A DNA stretch of 52,214 nt from contig JBAYQE010000010.1 in NCBI GenBank assembly GCA_041677345.1, positions 1 to 52,214 of the forward strand, written 5' to 3'. Origin of the DNA: JALOAT01 sp041677345. GTDB lineage: Bacteria; Pseudomonadota; Gammaproteobacteria; Thiohalomonadales; Thiohalomonadaceae. The position numbers were made by a program, and so were the translations under genes. The notes under the pieces were generated by a model. The model had not been told where the DNA came from. It was given only the letters and a program-made list of their open reading frames with translations, and made no database searches. This document shows, in pieces, positions 8,929-18,052 of this stretch (the stretch's first letter is position 1; every line of letters starts with the position of its first letter).

Positions 8929-9927
8929 TCAGGAGGACGACACGTCCGGCGCATAGGCCTCGGCGCACACGACCGGGGCTGGTGCCACGGTCTCCCGCGC
9001 GAGGATGGGCGTGATGCCACAGCGCCGTGCATGGCGAATTACTGTGCGCAGGCTCTGGAGAAAGTCGTCACGATCGCCACGGGTCTTCACGTAAGGCGTA
9101 AGCCCGGGCAGCAGGCTAGGGGAGTGAAAGAAGAGGTTTATGTGTTCGAAGCCGCGTCGCTGCATGCTGTCGATGAGACCAATCATGTCGCGCGTCGTTG
9201 CACATTCCGGGCTGAGGGTGATGCGTCGATGCAGCGCCAGGGCATCAAGGATCCCGATGAGCCGCGACCAACGTATGAGCGGCTTGCGTGCCATGTGCTC
9301 AAATCGCGCGCGTCGCGAGAAGTCGCCGGTGAGGAATCCCACGGTGGCGGGCAATTCCGTCATCTGTCCTCCTTCCATCGGCCGAAACACATGGGGGGGC
9401 GAGAAACGGAATGCCTTGGGGCCGACCAGGGAATAATCGGGCCCGAACTGGGCGGACCAGTCGGTATAGGCGGTAATGGATGTATCAACCCGATAGTTAA
9501 GTCGTGCGAGCGCATCGGAAACCGCGGGCCCGTAGCCCCAGCGGCCCGCACGGAAGGTTCGCGGTGCCACGCCAAATCGCTCGGTAATCAGTTCATGCAG
9601 CGCAGTAATCTTGGTGGCAACGAGCTCACGCGGGAGATTGCAGAGCATGCTGTTCTCGGGGCGCGGGACATCGCCCAACGGTGGGGTCGTCCAGGGATGA
9701 CAGTGTGTGCCGACCTCACAATGCCCCTGCAGGTTCTCGTCGGCGAGCGTGTCGACCAACCTGTCATCAAGCGCCATGGGCCACGTGATGAGATAAGTAG
9801 GCCGCACGCCCTCGGTCATGAACAAGTCATGGACACGTGCGATCTCCTGGGCATTCCGGGTGCCTATGCCGGTGCTGAACGGGCGCCAGTTGTCCTCTTC
9901 TGTATCGATGGTAATCACCAGCTTCAC
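8929..9927 (-). CDS. Polysaccharide deacetylase family protein
   Basis: A 332-residue NodB-fold hydrolase. Motif 1 is TIDTEED (Asp8), the metal-binding His pair is in VGTHCHPW (His75, His77), motif 3 is FRAGRWGYGP (about 125-134), and FFHSPSL supplies the late His. This is the WalW-like subgroup seen in glycan loci. No signal peptide, so it would act in the cytoplasm, perhaps on nucleotide- or lipid-linked sugars. The start is GTG 9927, preceded by AGAGGGA; the family N-terminus KLVITIDTE begins exactly there. A longer frame to 9987 adds 20 residues without matching the family. Confidence 0.87.
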   Translation of the reverse strand: MKLVITIDTEEDNWRPFSTGIGTRNAQEIARVHDLFMTEGVRPTYLITWPMALDDRLVDTLADENLQGHCEVGTHCHPWTTPPLGDVPRPENSMLCNLPRELVATKITALHELITERFGVAPRTFRAGRWGYGPAVSDALARLNYRVDTSITAYTDWSAQFGPDYSLVGPKAFRFSPPHVFRPMEGGQMTELPATVGFLTGDFSRRARFEHMARKPLIRWSRLIGILDALALHRRITLSPECATTRDMIGLIDSMQRRGFEHINLFFHSPSLLPGLTPYVKTRGDRDDFLQSLRTVIRHARRCGITPILARETVAPAPVVCAEAYAPDVSSS

Positions 9928-10273
9928 AGCATGTCCCTCTCTGACCGGTGGGTGAAGGGCTGGCGCCACTCTCCCGCGGATGTACATTTCGCGGTCTCGT
10001 ACAGTGGGGCACTGTCGCGGGCGAATAACCCGTCAGGCATATCAGATTATAGGTCAAACAGCTGTAGTGAAATGTCAACCGCTTGCCACTGAGATATTGA
10101 GCATCAAGTACCAGGGAAGTGAGCCATGACCTTGGAGATGGATTGCTGATGTCCGCCGAGCCTGCGGTTCCAATTCGTACACGGGCACGGCAAATCGTAT
10201 GGGTGCACACAGTACACTACACTGACAGCCGAGCTGGCCGACGACCAATCGCCACCGGACAAATGGAACGGCT
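9928..10273. other. Divergent intergenic region, AT-richer than surroundings
   Basis: About 345 bases between the deacetylase and the plus-strand acyltransferase. It is visibly less GC-rich than the coding DNA and holds a minus-strand TATAAT at 10046-10051 and a minus-strand TTGACA at 10073-10078. No protein-coding gene is supported. Confidence 0.6.
10046..10078 (-). promoter_or_regulatory. Possible promoter of the deacetylase-GNAT unit
   Basis: On the minus strand a perfect TATAAT (10046-10051) and a perfect TTGACA (10073-10078) face the GTG at 9927. Their 21-base spacing is longer than the usual 16-18, so either only the -10 is used or one hexamer is accidental. The implied 5' leader is about 110 bases. 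Confidence 0.35.
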
Positions 10274-11416
10274 ATGGCAACGGAACGTGCCGAAGCGTAC
10301 ATCGAGAAGGTCACCGATGTTACACCTGTGGCAGTGCAGTGGGCGCAACTCGAACCATGCTGCGATTCGACGGCCTTTCAGTCGGCAAGCTGGGTGTTGC
10401 CGTGGCTGCATGAGGCACTGACACGCTTCGAGGTCCACTTGGTCAGTGCGCAGAAGGGCGGCTTGCCGATCGGATTGGGGCTGTTGGTCCGGCGGCGTCT
10501 CCGTCGACGGTTGTTCAAGGTGACGGCGGTGTTCGTGAATGAGGCCGGTCCGTCGGATATCGATTTCTGCGTGGAGCATAACGGCTTTCTGCTGCGCCGC
10601 GGCCACGAGCAGGAGGCGCTCGGCGCGATCATGCGCTGCCTGCGGAACTCCCTGGATTGGGACGAACTGCATCTGCGGCGGTATTCCGGCATAGGGCTCA
10701 TGCCGACTGAAATAGCCGCATTGGGTTTGCGCCTGCGTAAGCCTGATTCAACCGTTGCACCATTCGTCAATCTGGAGGAGGTTCGTGCTGCGGGCGGCGA
10801 TTGCCTGGCCTGTCTCTCTGCCAACCGCCGGTCGCAGTTGCGCCGTGCCTTGCGCCTGCTGGAGCAGTTGGGGCCCGTCGAAGTGTGTGCCGCACGGAGC
10901 CTGGATGAGGCGACGGTGTTTTTCGATGGATTGAAAGCGTTGCATCAGAAACACTGGGAGGCGCGCGGTGAACCGGGTGCCTTTGGTAATGCGCATTGGG
11001 AGGGTTTTCATCGGCGGCTTATCGTGGAGCAGTGGCATCCCGGCGGTGTCCAGTTGCTGCGTGTGAAGGCCGGCCACGGCGTCGTGGGGTATATCTACAG
11101 CCTGGTGCGTAATGGCCATGTCTACATGATCCAGAGCGGGATCAACTACGACATGGAGGCGAAGATCCATCCGGGCGAGGTGTGCCATGTGATGGCCATC
11201 AACTGGAATACCGCTGCGGGAAACCGGGTGTACGATTTCCTTGGCGGTGATATGCGCTACAAGCGCTCCCTGGCGAGCGGCGCGGTGGAGATGGATAGCC
11301 TTGTCGTGCAGCGCAAGCGCTGGCGATTCTTGTTGGAAGACCTGCTGCGAAGCTTGCGCGACAGGGCGCAGGCATGGAGGGGGCGTGCGCCGGCTGGGGC
11401 GACTCAGCGCCCGTAG
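10274..11416 (+). CDS. GNAT/BioF2-like (FemAB-related) acyltransferase
   Basis: A 380-residue protein of the CelD/BcsL type with a double GNAT fold. The first half has AFQSASWVLPWLHEAL and a conserved-type LVSAQKGGLPIGLGLLV. The second half (about 170-350) has LSANRRSQLRRALRLLE, VVGYIYSLVRNGHVYMIQSG and the hallmark FLGGDMRYKRSLA near the C-terminus. Such proteins acylate sugars or add amino acids during exopolysaccharide assembly; the substrate is not predictable here. GGAACGGCT precedes the ATG. Its 3' end overlaps the end of the convergent manC gene by 13 bases. Confidence 0.85.
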   Translation: MATERAEAYIEKVTDVTPVAVQWAQLEPCCDSTAFQSASWVLPWLHEALTRFEVHLVSAQKGGLPIGLGLLVRRRLRRRLFKVTAVFVNEAGPSDIDFCVEHNGFLLRRGHEQEALGAIMRCLRNSLDWDELHLRRYSGIGLMPTEIAALGLRLRKPDSTVAPFVNLEEVRAAGGDCLACLSANRRSQLRRALRLLEQLGPVEVCAARSLDEATVFFDGLKALHQKHWEARGEPGAFGNAHWEGFHRRLIVEQWHPGGVQLLRVKAGHGVVGYIYSLVRNGHVYMIQSGINYDMEAKIHPGEVCHVMAINWNTAAGNRVYDFLGGDMRYKRSLASGAVEMDSLVVQRKRWRFLLEDLLRSLRDRAQAWRGRAPAGATQRP

Positions 11417-12825
11417 CTGTCGTCCAGTCGGATGATATCGTCTTCGCCCAGATAGCTGCCGGTCTGCACCTCGATGAGCTCCAGTGGAATCTTGCCGTGG
11501 TTCGCCAGACGATGCACCTCGCCCACCGGAACATAGGTGGACTGGTCTTCGTTCAGCAAGAAGGTCCGGTCGCCGCAGGTAACCGTGGCACAACCACGTA
11601 CCACCACCCAGTGCTCGGCCCGGTGGTGATGCTTCTGCAGCGACAGGCTGGCACCGACCTTTACGAGGATCCGCTTGGCCTGGAAACGCTCGGCGCTGGC
11701 GATCCCTTCGTAGAAGCCCCAAGGACGATAGACCCGACGATGCTGATCGGCTTCGGGTCTGCCCATGAGCTTCAGTTGCTGCACCAGTGATTTCACCTCC
11801 GCTGCCTTTTCCTTGGACGCCACGAGTACGGCGTCCGGGGTCTCGACGATTACCTGGTCGTTCACACCGATGGCTGCGATGAGCCGGCTTTCGGCGCGCA
11901 GGTAGCAGTTCCGTGTGCCGGACTGGATGACGTCGCCCACGGCAACATTGCCGGCGGCGTCGGGCGGTGCGCTAGCGGCCAGGGCTGCCCAGGTGCCCAG
12001 GTCGTTCCATCCGGCGTCAAGCGCGATCATGCAGGCACGGTCCGTATGTTCCATCACGGCGCAATCGATGGATACGCCCGGGCAGGCCTCGAGAGCACCT
12101 GGCTCGATACGTACAAAGTCGAGATCCCGGGTGCGTTCGGTAAAGCCGCGGCGGCACGCCGCCTCCACCTCGGGTGCGTGGCGCGCGAGTTCGGCGAGGA
12201 AAGCGGATGCCATGAACATGAATATTCCGCTGTTCCAGAAGTACTCCCCGCTCCGGCAGAAGTGGGTGGCCATGTCGAGGTCGGGTTTTTCCTTGAACGC
12301 CTCGACCGGAAACACCCGGGCTTGGTCGGGCAGCGCTTGTGCAGCAGGTTTTATGTAGCCGAACCCGGTGGCAGGATAGGCGGGCGTTATGCCAAAGGTG
12401 ACCAGGCGACCTGCGAGCACCGCCGGCAGTGCGCTCGTGATGCACGCGATGAGCGCGCCCGGATCGTGAATCGCGTGGTCCGCTGGGGCAACCAGCAGGG
12501 GGGCGTCGCCCTGTTCGAGCGTCGCCAGGGCGGCAATGGCCACGGCGGGTGCGGTATTACGACCCACCTGCTCCAGGAAGATGTCTGCATGCACACCGAT
12601 TTGGCGCAACTGCTCGACTACCATGAAGCGGTGTTCGTGGTTGCACATGACCATGGGGGGCAGGATGTTATCCAATGGTTGCAAGCGCGCCACGGTTTCC
12701 TGGAACAGGCTGTGCGCTCCACCGATGGTGAGAAACTGCTTGGGATGCTGTGTGCGCGACAGGGGCCAAAGCCTCGTGCCCGACCCGCCCGAGAGAATCA
12801 CCGGCTGGATGTGCACCCCGGACAT
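11404..12825 (-). CDS. manC: Mannose-1-phosphate guanylyltransferase / mannose-6-phosphate isomerase
   Basis: A bifunctional 473-residue cytosolic enzyme that isomerises fructose-6-phosphate to mannose-6-phosphate and makes GDP-mannose from mannose-1-phosphate and GTP. The nucleotidyltransferase signature LSGGSGTRLWPLSR spans residues 11-24, with FKEKPD and NSGIFMF further on. The C-terminal type II isomerase cupin has RPWGFYEG, QKHHHRAEHWVVV and VPVGEVHRLAN. Length is normal for the AlgA/ManC/XanB family. ATG 12825 has GGAGGG six bases upstream. It supplies GDP-mannose, so the polymer probably contains mannose or a derivative; no phosphomannomutase is in the window. Confidence 0.96.
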   Translation of the reverse strand: MSGVHIQPVILSGGSGTRLWPLSRTQHPKQFLTIGGAHSLFQETVARLQPLDNILPPMVMCNHEHRFMVVEQLRQIGVHADIFLEQVGRNTAPAVAIAALATLEQGDAPLLVAPADHAIHDPGALIACITSALPAVLAGRLVTFGITPAYPATGFGYIKPAAQALPDQARVFPVEAFKEKPDLDMATHFCRSGEYFWNSGIFMFMASAFLAELARHAPEVEAACRRGFTERTRDLDFVRIEPGALEACPGVSIDCAVMEHTDRACMIALDAGWNDLGTWAALAASAPPDAAGNVAVGDVIQSGTRNCYLRAESRLIAAIGVNDQVIVETPDAVLVASKEKAAEVKSLVQQLKLMGRPEADQHRRVYRPWGFYEGIASAERFQAKRILVKVGASLSLQKHHHRAEHWVVVRGCATVTCGDRTFLLNEDQSTYVPVGEVHRLANHGKIPLELIEVQTGSYLGEDDIIRLDDSYGR

Positions 12826-12924
12826 TCCGAACCCTCCATGGCTCTGCCCATTCTTGAAGCTTAGCAACACGATGCGCGCGGCGGCACGGTAGAGGGCTCT
12901 ATAGCGGCCGGCATGAGCAAAAGG

Positions 12925-12968
12925 CACGGCTCTGCCGCAAGCTTCGTGAATCTTGCGGCAGAGCCGTG
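12925..12968 (-). terminator. Rho-independent terminator of the lectin-fold gene
   Basis: Perfect 17-bp stem (12925-12941 pairs with 12952-12968) with a 10-base loop. Read on the minus strand it is followed by CCTTTTG. It lies 35 bases after the stop of the minus-strand gene ending at 13004 and separates it from manC. Confidence 0.8.
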
Positions 12969-13003
12969 AAGTGAGAGCCGTTTTGGCGACGTGTGGCGTG
13001 TGC

Positions 13004-13930
13004 TTACTGAACGTCGAGCAGGACCGGCGGCTTGGGCGCGGATCCGAGACAACCAATGCGGTTGGTGGAAACCACCAAGGCGTCCAGATACCGCTCCTGC
13101 TCAGCGAGTGCCCCGGCGTTCCAGTAGTTCTCGAAGCTGAGTCCATTGAGACCGTAGTTGGTCCACGTGTGCACGAAGTTGAGGTCGGCACGCCGTGCTT
13201 CGAGCTTGTTGTCCATCCATACCTCGAAGATGCCGTTGGCGGCACTGGGCGTATTCAGCTTTACGTGGCCCTCCACGCAATACCACTGGCCGGGGCGCAT
13301 GGCCGTGCTCGCCTGGCGTGCACCGAGCCAGCTCAGGTTCGCGAAATCGTTGTATTTGGTGGTCTTCAGCAGGCCGTTGCTACCGATGCCCGAGGCCGGG
13401 TCGATATTGAGGTAGGCACGCTCGGTATAGTCGTGCCAGATGTGCGCAATCATGGACTGCGCCCAGTTGCTGTTGGCGAAGCTGGTGATACGCGTGAGCT
13501 TGTCGGGGAAGCCCACGAACCCGTCCTGCAATTTCACATAGAAGCGCCAGTAGATTTCGCGGAAGTCGCGCTGGGTGTGGAGTTGGCTACGCAGGGGATT
13601 GCGGCCGAAATTGAGCCAGAAGTGACCGGCATTGACCTGCCCCTTGCTCCAGCGCGCGAAAAGCGCCTGTTTACCAAGCGCAGCCTCCTTGGTCGTGATG
13701 CCGAAATCACCACCGGCGGTGTTGAATTCAAAATACTTCTCGCCAATGGTCCCCTTGGGACCGTAGTCATCCTGTTCGAAACTGTCGCACCAGATCACAT
13801 TTGGATCGGGGTCGCTTCCGTTTGGGCAGAACGCTTCTGCAGCCTGGGCATGGCCGATGGCGCAGGATGCCGCCAGAAACGCCCCGGCGGCGAAACGGCA
13901 CAGGAGTTGTTGGGCTGATGACACGGACAT
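13004..13930 (-). CDS. Secreted concanavalin A-like (lectin/polysaccharide-lyase fold) protein
   Basis: A 308-residue exported protein. The signal peptide has a hydrophobic stretch ending about AIGHAQA. The mature part looks like a beta-jelly-roll polysaccharide lyase/lectin domain: WCDSFEQ near its start, REIYWRFYVKLQDGF in the middle, then GQWYCVEGHVKLNT and GIFEVWMDNKLEA, the strand pattern of Con A-like lyases. No catalytic residues can be assigned. It ends GSAPKPPVLLDVQ, nearly identical to the end of the beta-helix protein at 18053-19468. ATG 13930 has GGAG 8 bases upstream; GTG 13939 is less likely. The context suggests it cuts or binds the local polysaccharide. Confidence 0.75.
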   Translation of the reverse strand: MSVSSAQQLLCRFAAGAFLAASCAIGHAQAAEAFCPNGSDPDPNVIWCDSFEQDDYGPKGTIGEKYFEFNTAGGDFGITTKEAALGKQALFARWSKGQVNAGHFWLNFGRNPLRSQLHTQRDFREIYWRFYVKLQDGFVGFPDKLTRITSFANSNWAQSMIAHIWHDYTERAYLNIDPASGIGSNGLLKTTKYNDFANLSWLGARQASTAMRPGQWYCVEGHVKLNTPSAANGIFEVWMDNKLEARRADLNFVHTWTNYGLNGLSFENYWNAGALAEQERYLDALVVSTNRIGCLGSAPKPPVLLDVQ

Positions 13931-13977
13931 GATGCTCACTCCGAAAGGGGTCTTGCTGCGTTTATCGGTATCGGCAA

Positions 13978-13986
13978 ATTATTCCA
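13978..13986 (-). promoter_or_regulatory. Possible extended -10 of the lectin-fold gene
   Basis: Read on the minus strand the bases are TGGAATAAT, an extended -10 pattern about 50 bases before ATG 13930. No matching -35 is seen. Confidence 0.3.
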
Positions 13987-14128
13987 GTCTGATGTGGCCA
14001 GGCGCTGTGAATCCAGTCGCTCAATCCGGGTGCTACAGGGTGACGCTAGACACAGTTGTGGGTACGTGCTCGGGTTGTCACGGCGGCAGTGCAGGATTCG
14101 GCAGCGAGGGGATAGTCGGGCGTGGGTC

Positions 14129-14137
14129 TGCTATAAC
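14129..14137 (+). promoter_or_regulatory. Extended -10 promoter of the GT-deacetylase operon
   Basis: TGCTATAAC carries the TGn extension plus a five-of-six -10. It lies about 115 bases before ATG 14252. A good -35 is absent, as is common for extended -10 promoters. Confidence 0.45.
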
Positions 14138-14251
14138 TGGTGCGCGGAGCGCGTTGGGACAGCCGTGCGTGCCCTGCGCGGGTCCACTCGACGCAGTCCG
14201 GAGGCGTCGCATCCTGCGCACCGGAGCACTATCCGGCAGAACGGAGGCTCA

Positions 14252-15592
14252 ATGCGGGTTCTGTGGCTGTCCCATCTTGTGCCCTATCCTCCCAAGGGTG
14301 GTGTATTGCAGCGCAGCTTCAACCTGTTGCGCGAGGTCGCCCGTTACAATACGGTGGATCTGGTTGCGATGGTGCAACGGCCATTGCTCGCGTACCTGGC
14401 GCCAGAGCGAGAGGAGGCGTTGCGCATCGCCAAGCGCGAACTGTCCGGCTTTTGTGCTTCCGTAGCATTTTGCCCCTTGCCCGAGGACGCGCGCGTCGGC
14501 GGTCGTACCGGCCTTCTGCTGGGCAGTGTTATCAGCCCCCATCCCTACACGGTGAATTGGCTCTTGTCACGCCGAATGGCCGGCCTCGTGCAGCGACACA
14601 CGGCCGCACGGGCATGCGAGATCGCGCACCTCGACACCTTCAGCCTGGGCGCTTACCTGGACGACCTTGGCGGCATGCCTGCCGTGATGAACCATCACAA
14701 CATCGAATCGCACATGATGCAGCGGCGCGCCGCGAATGAATCGAACCCGCTGAAGAAACTGTACATGCTGCAGGAGAGCGCGAAAATCCTGCGCTGGGAG
14801 CGCCGTTATGGTGAGCGCTGCGCTGCGCACCTGACGTGCTCGGAACTGGATACGGAACGCCTGTTGCAGGCGGCTCCGCGGCTCGCCGGCAAGGTGCATG
14901 AGATCCCGAACGGTGTCGACCTGGACTACTTCAAACCGGACTACGTGGCACCCACGGAGGGGCGCCTGATCTTCGCGGGGCGTTTGAGTGCCTATCCCAA
15001 TCGCAAGGCGGTGCTGTTCATCGCGCGTGAGCTGTGGCCGGCGCTGAAGCAGGCCATCCCGTCGGTTTCGATCGATATCATCGGGGCGGAGCCGCCGCAG
15101 GAGGTGATACGGCTGGCCGAGCGCGACCCTGCGGTGCGCGTGCACGGCTTCGTGGACGACGTGCGACCCTTCCTGAACGGTGCCGCCGTGTACGTGTGCC
15201 CCATTACCGACGGTGGCGGTACCAAGCTCAAGGTACTCGATGCCCTGGCCATGGCGAAAGCCGTGGTGGCGGACCCGATTGCCTGTGAGGGCATCGAAGT
15301 GCGAGCGGGCACCCACGTGGCCTTCGCCCACACGGTATCGGAGTACGTGCACCACATCAGGCACCTGTTTGCGCACGTCGAGGAGCGGCAGCGGCTTGGT
15401 CAAGCGGCGAGGGCGCTGGTGGAAGAGAAGTACAGCTACCGAGCCATAGGAATGCGGCTTGCCGAGGTTTACGAGGACGTGGTCAGCCGGTCGCACACGC
15501 GCCGTGCGACAAAGCACCCAGGGAAGGGACTTGGTGGCGGTGCGGGTAACCGGTCCCGGCACAACGGCAGGGATGGAGCCGGAACGGGATGA
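14252..15592 (+). CDS. Glycosyltransferase family 4 (Stp1-like)
   Basis: A 446-residue GT-B enzyme. The N-terminus (VLWLSHLVPYPPKGGVLQRSFNLLREVAR) resembles the sugar transferase subfamily associated with EpsH/exosortase-type exopolysaccharide loci. The donor half has IPNGVDLDYFKP, LIFAGRLSAYPNRKAVLF near residue 240, the loop VCPITDGGGTKLKVLDALAMAKAVV, and IACEGIEV. ATG 14252 has GGAGG six bases upstream; the longer frame from 13994 runs through promoter DNA. The last 30 residues are basic and low in complexity. The stop overlaps the next start (ATGA), so the deacetylase is translationally coupled. Confidence 0.9.
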   Translation: MRVLWLSHLVPYPPKGGVLQRSFNLLREVARYNTVDLVAMVQRPLLAYLAPEREEALRIAKRELSGFCASVAFCPLPEDARVGGRTGLLLGSVISPHPYTVNWLLSRRMAGLVQRHTAARACEIAHLDTFSLGAYLDDLGGMPAVMNHHNIESHMMQRRAANESNPLKKLYMLQESAKILRWERRYGERCAAHLTCSELDTERLLQAAPRLAGKVHEIPNGVDLDYFKPDYVAPTEGRLIFAGRLSAYPNRKAVLFIARELWPALKQAIPSVSIDIIGAEPPQEVIRLAERDPAVRVHGFVDDVRPFLNGAAVYVCPITDGGGTKLKVLDALAMAKAVVADPIACEGIEVRAGTHVAFAHTVSEYVHHIRHLFAHVEERQRLGQAARALVEEKYSYRAIGMRLAEVYEDVVSRSHTRRATKHPGKGLGGGAGNRSRHNGRDGAGTG

Positions 15593-16596
15593 AGGCACTG
15601 CTGCGGGAATGTGCGACATTTACCTTTTCCGCACTGGGTCTGCCTCAGCGGATCCATCGCCGGGGCTATGCAAACTGCGTGTCCATCATCATGTACCACG
15701 GCGTGGTCGCGAGCGAGCCCGATGTTCCGGACTGGTGCTTCCTGCAGCGTGAACGGTTCACCTCGCAGATGGACTACTTGGCGCGGCACTTCGATGTCCT
15801 ACCGCTCGGGGAGGCTGTCGCACGCCTGTCCGAAGACCGGGTCCGGCAGCCCACGGCCGTGATCACCTTCGACGACGGCTTCCAAAACAATCACGATGTG
15901 GCGTTTCCCGTGCTGAAACGCCTCGGCCTGCCTTTCACCATTTACCTGACCACGGGGCTGGTGGATACACCGCATACGGTGTGGTTCTGCGCCATTCTCG
16001 ACGCCATCGGCAATACTACGCTCTCGTCTTTTCAGTGGCGGGGTGAGTGTTTGGACGTGGGGTCGGCACGGGCGCGCATGCGGGCAAGTGTGCACCTGCA
16101 ACAGGCGCTCAAATCCCTTCCGCATGCGCAACTGCTCACGGAGGTGGACCACATCAGGAAACGACTCGGATGCGAGGCGGGTGTTGCTGCGCAGCCGTGG
16201 TCGCCGTTTCGGATGCTGGATACGAAGAGCATAAGGGACTTGAGCGACTCGGGATTGGTGGAATTCGGCGCGCACACGCATACCCACGCCATTCTGTCAC
16301 GGCTCCCGCCGGCGCAACGCGAGCAAGAGATAACATGCTCGATCCGTGAAGTGGAGCGGCTCACAGGCAGGGCATGCCGCCACTTTGCCTACCCAAACGG
16401 TGGCAGGCACGACTACGACGGTGCTTCCGTCGCTCTGCTCAAGGCCCTGCGCATGACTTCGGCCGTAACCACCCTCCCTGGGCCCAATGCGCCGGGGACG
16501 GATCCGTTCGCGCTACGGCGCTACGGGGTTGGGGCGTGGACGTCGATGTCGCGGTTCAAGACGATGATTCATCACGCACTGCACCGGGCTGCGTGA
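15589..16596 (+). CDS. Polysaccharide deacetylase (NodB domain)
   Basis: A 335-residue carbohydrate esterase 4-type protein. Near the N-terminus is VSIIMYHGVV (residues 31-40); the catalytic/metal Asp pair is in ITFDDGFQNN (Asp95, Asp96), the metal-binding His group in GAHTHTHAIL (His229, 231, 233), and FAYPNGG follows. No clear signal peptide, only a mildly hydrophobic N-terminus. It would remove N-acetyl groups from a hexosamine in the repeat unit or polymer. It is the second deacetylase of the locus, from a different subgroup than the one at 8929-9927. It overlaps the previous gene by 4 bases. Confidence 0.9.
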   Translation: MKALLRECATFTFSALGLPQRIHRRGYANCVSIIMYHGVVASEPDVPDWCFLQRERFTSQMDYLARHFDVLPLGEAVARLSEDRVRQPTAVITFDDGFQNNHDVAFPVLKRLGLPFTIYLTTGLVDTPHTVWFCAILDAIGNTTLSSFQWRGECLDVGSARARMRASVHLQQALKSLPHAQLLTEVDHIRKRLGCEAGVAAQPWSPFRMLDTKSIRDLSDSGLVEFGAHTHTHAILSRLPPAQREQEITCSIREVERLTGRACRHFAYPNGGRHDYDGASVALLKALRMTSAVTTLPGPNAPGTDPFALRRYGVGAWTSMSRFKTMIHHALHRAA

Positions 16597-16632
16597 GCAC
16601 GGGCCGGCCCGCAACCGCAATGGGAGACTTCC

Positions 16633-18051
16633 ATGGAATTGCTGCGCCGTGAAGTTGCAGTGGGGAAATGGCATGCCAGGGATTTCGTACGATCGCGTGC
16701 CGGCCACCTGGGCGTATTACCGCTTTGCCTGTTGTACTGGTTGCACCCGTCGTCCCGTAGGCGTGCCACCGCCATCATGGCCGCACACCGCTACAGCATG
16801 TTCGCCTCTTCCGACCGGCTGGGTGCGTGGGTGTCGAAGCGCATGGCAGCCGGCAAGGATGCGATTCTTGCGGCGGCGCCTGGCATTACCAGCGTTCCAG
16901 CCCCGGATGCTTTCGATGAGGTAGCCGCGCGCTCCATCGTGTTGAAGGCCCCGGTGCTGGCTGGAACCGGAGAGAAGGGGGTGTTGCTCATCACCTTCAC
17001 CGACTCGTTCAATTACTACCATCATCACATCGATACCGCACGTCTCGCCAGGTATTTTCGTGTCGTGCTGGAGCCGAGCTGGGCGGGCTACGCCACACCC
17101 GAGATCCTGGCGTGGGCATCAGTACCGAGTTCCGTGATCGTGCAGGCCTCAGAGCAGCGCGATGAGTCATTTCTGGCACGCCTGGGCACGAATCTCGTGC
17201 CCATCCGGATGGGTGCAAGTGACTGGGTCGATTACCGCACGTTTCATCCATTGCCGGGGGTGGAGAAGGAATTCGATGCATTGCTGATTGCCAATTACAA
17301 TCCCGTCAAACGCCACCACCTCTATTTTCGGGCCCTGCGCCACATCGCCGATCCATCGTTTCGCGCCGCCTTGGTGATGGCGCGCTGGGGTGGGCCGCGT
17401 GAACCGCTGCAGGCGCTGATCGAACACTACAAGCTGCGGGACAGGCTCACCGTTTTCGAGCAAGTCTCCCAATCCGAACTCAATGCGATACTGAACCGCA
17501 GCAAGGTGAATCTGATGTTGTCGCGCAAGGAAGGCAGTAATCGCGCCCTGTTCGAGGGATTTTTTGCGGACGTGCCTGGAATTCTCATCGCTGACAACGT
17601 CGGCGTCAATCGTGGCCACATTACGCCGCAGACGGGCCGGGTGTGCGGTGCCGACAAACTCGCCGAGGCACTTCTACATTTCCGCGACCACTGGCGGGAC
17701 TACTCGCCGCGCGCCTGGGCGATGGCGCATATCGCCCCCGAAGTGACGGCGAAGCGCTTGGGTGCGCTGCTGCGTGGCCTGGCGCTCGCGGCAGGAGAAC
17801 AATGGACGACCGACCTGGTGCCGAAGGTGAATAGTCCGGAAGTCAGCTACCTGAGTGACGAAACACGTGCTGGACTTCCCGCGGCGCGCGAGGTGCTGGC
17901 GCTGTTTCGTAAAGAGCGGCGGCTGACGGACGCTGTGCTCGAAACGGAGTTGTGCCGGCTGTGTGCCGGCGCAAGCAGGCCGGCAAGACCACCGGCCGGG
18001 AGGAAGCGTAAAGGCAAGCCCGGCTTCCGTGCCGGGCGTCCAGGTGCCTGA
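16633..18051 (+). CDS. Glycosyltransferase, GT-B fold
   Basis: A 472-residue protein. A recognisable GT4-like donor domain runs from about 215 to 400: EFDALLIANYNPVKRHHLYFRAL, then RLTVFEQVSQSELNAILNRSKVNLMLSRKEGSNRALFEGFFADVPGIL, where SRKEGSNRALFEGF replaces the usual EX7E region. The N-terminal half is unusual and contains SFNYYHHHIDTARLARYF. The last 30 residues are highly basic and Pro/Gly-rich; a GC stem (18018-18024 with 18031-18037) lies inside this end of the gene. GGGAGA lies six bases before the ATG. The gene follows the deacetylase by 36 bases and meets the beta-helix gene tail to tail. Confidence 0.8.
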   Translation: MELLRREVAVGKWHARDFVRSRAGHLGVLPLCLLYWLHPSSRRRATAIMAAHRYSMFASSDRLGAWVSKRMAAGKDAILAAAPGITSVPAPDAFDEVAARSIVLKAPVLAGTGEKGVLLITFTDSFNYYHHHIDTARLARYFRVVLEPSWAGYATPEILAWASVPSSVIVQASEQRDESFLARLGTNLVPIRMGASDWVDYRTFHPLPGVEKEFDALLIANYNPVKRHHLYFRALRHIADPSFRAALVMARWGGPREPLQALIEHYKLRDRLTVFEQVSQSELNAILNRSKVNLMLSRKEGSNRALFEGFFADVPGILIADNVGVNRGHITPQTGRVCGADKLAEALLHFRDHWRDYSPRAWAMAHIAPEVTAKRLGALLRGLALAAGEQWTTDLVPKVNSPEVSYLSDETRAGLPAAREVLALFRKERRLTDAVLETELCRLCAGASRPARPPAGRKRKGKPGFRAGRPGA

Positions 18052-18052
18052 C

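Larger units (their letters stand above)
13931..14251. other. Divergent promoter region
   Basis: 321 bases between the lectin-fold gene and a glycosyltransferase. Holds an extended -10 on each strand (see separate entries). No coding frame in it is convincing. Confidence 0.55.

Noticed and set aside
8872..10092. Long plus-strand open frame of 406 codons across the deacetylase
   Set aside because: It lies opposite the clear NodB-fold gene at 8929-9927, shows no family likeness, and is a by-product of high GC content.
12826..13245. 140-residue N-terminal extension of manC
   Set aside because: It would run through a terminator hairpin and into the end of the lectin-fold gene; the family starts at ATG 12825 with a good ribosome-binding site.
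18018..18037. GCCCGGC hairpin as a terminator
   Set aside because: It lies inside the end of the glycosyltransferase gene and has no T-run on either strand.
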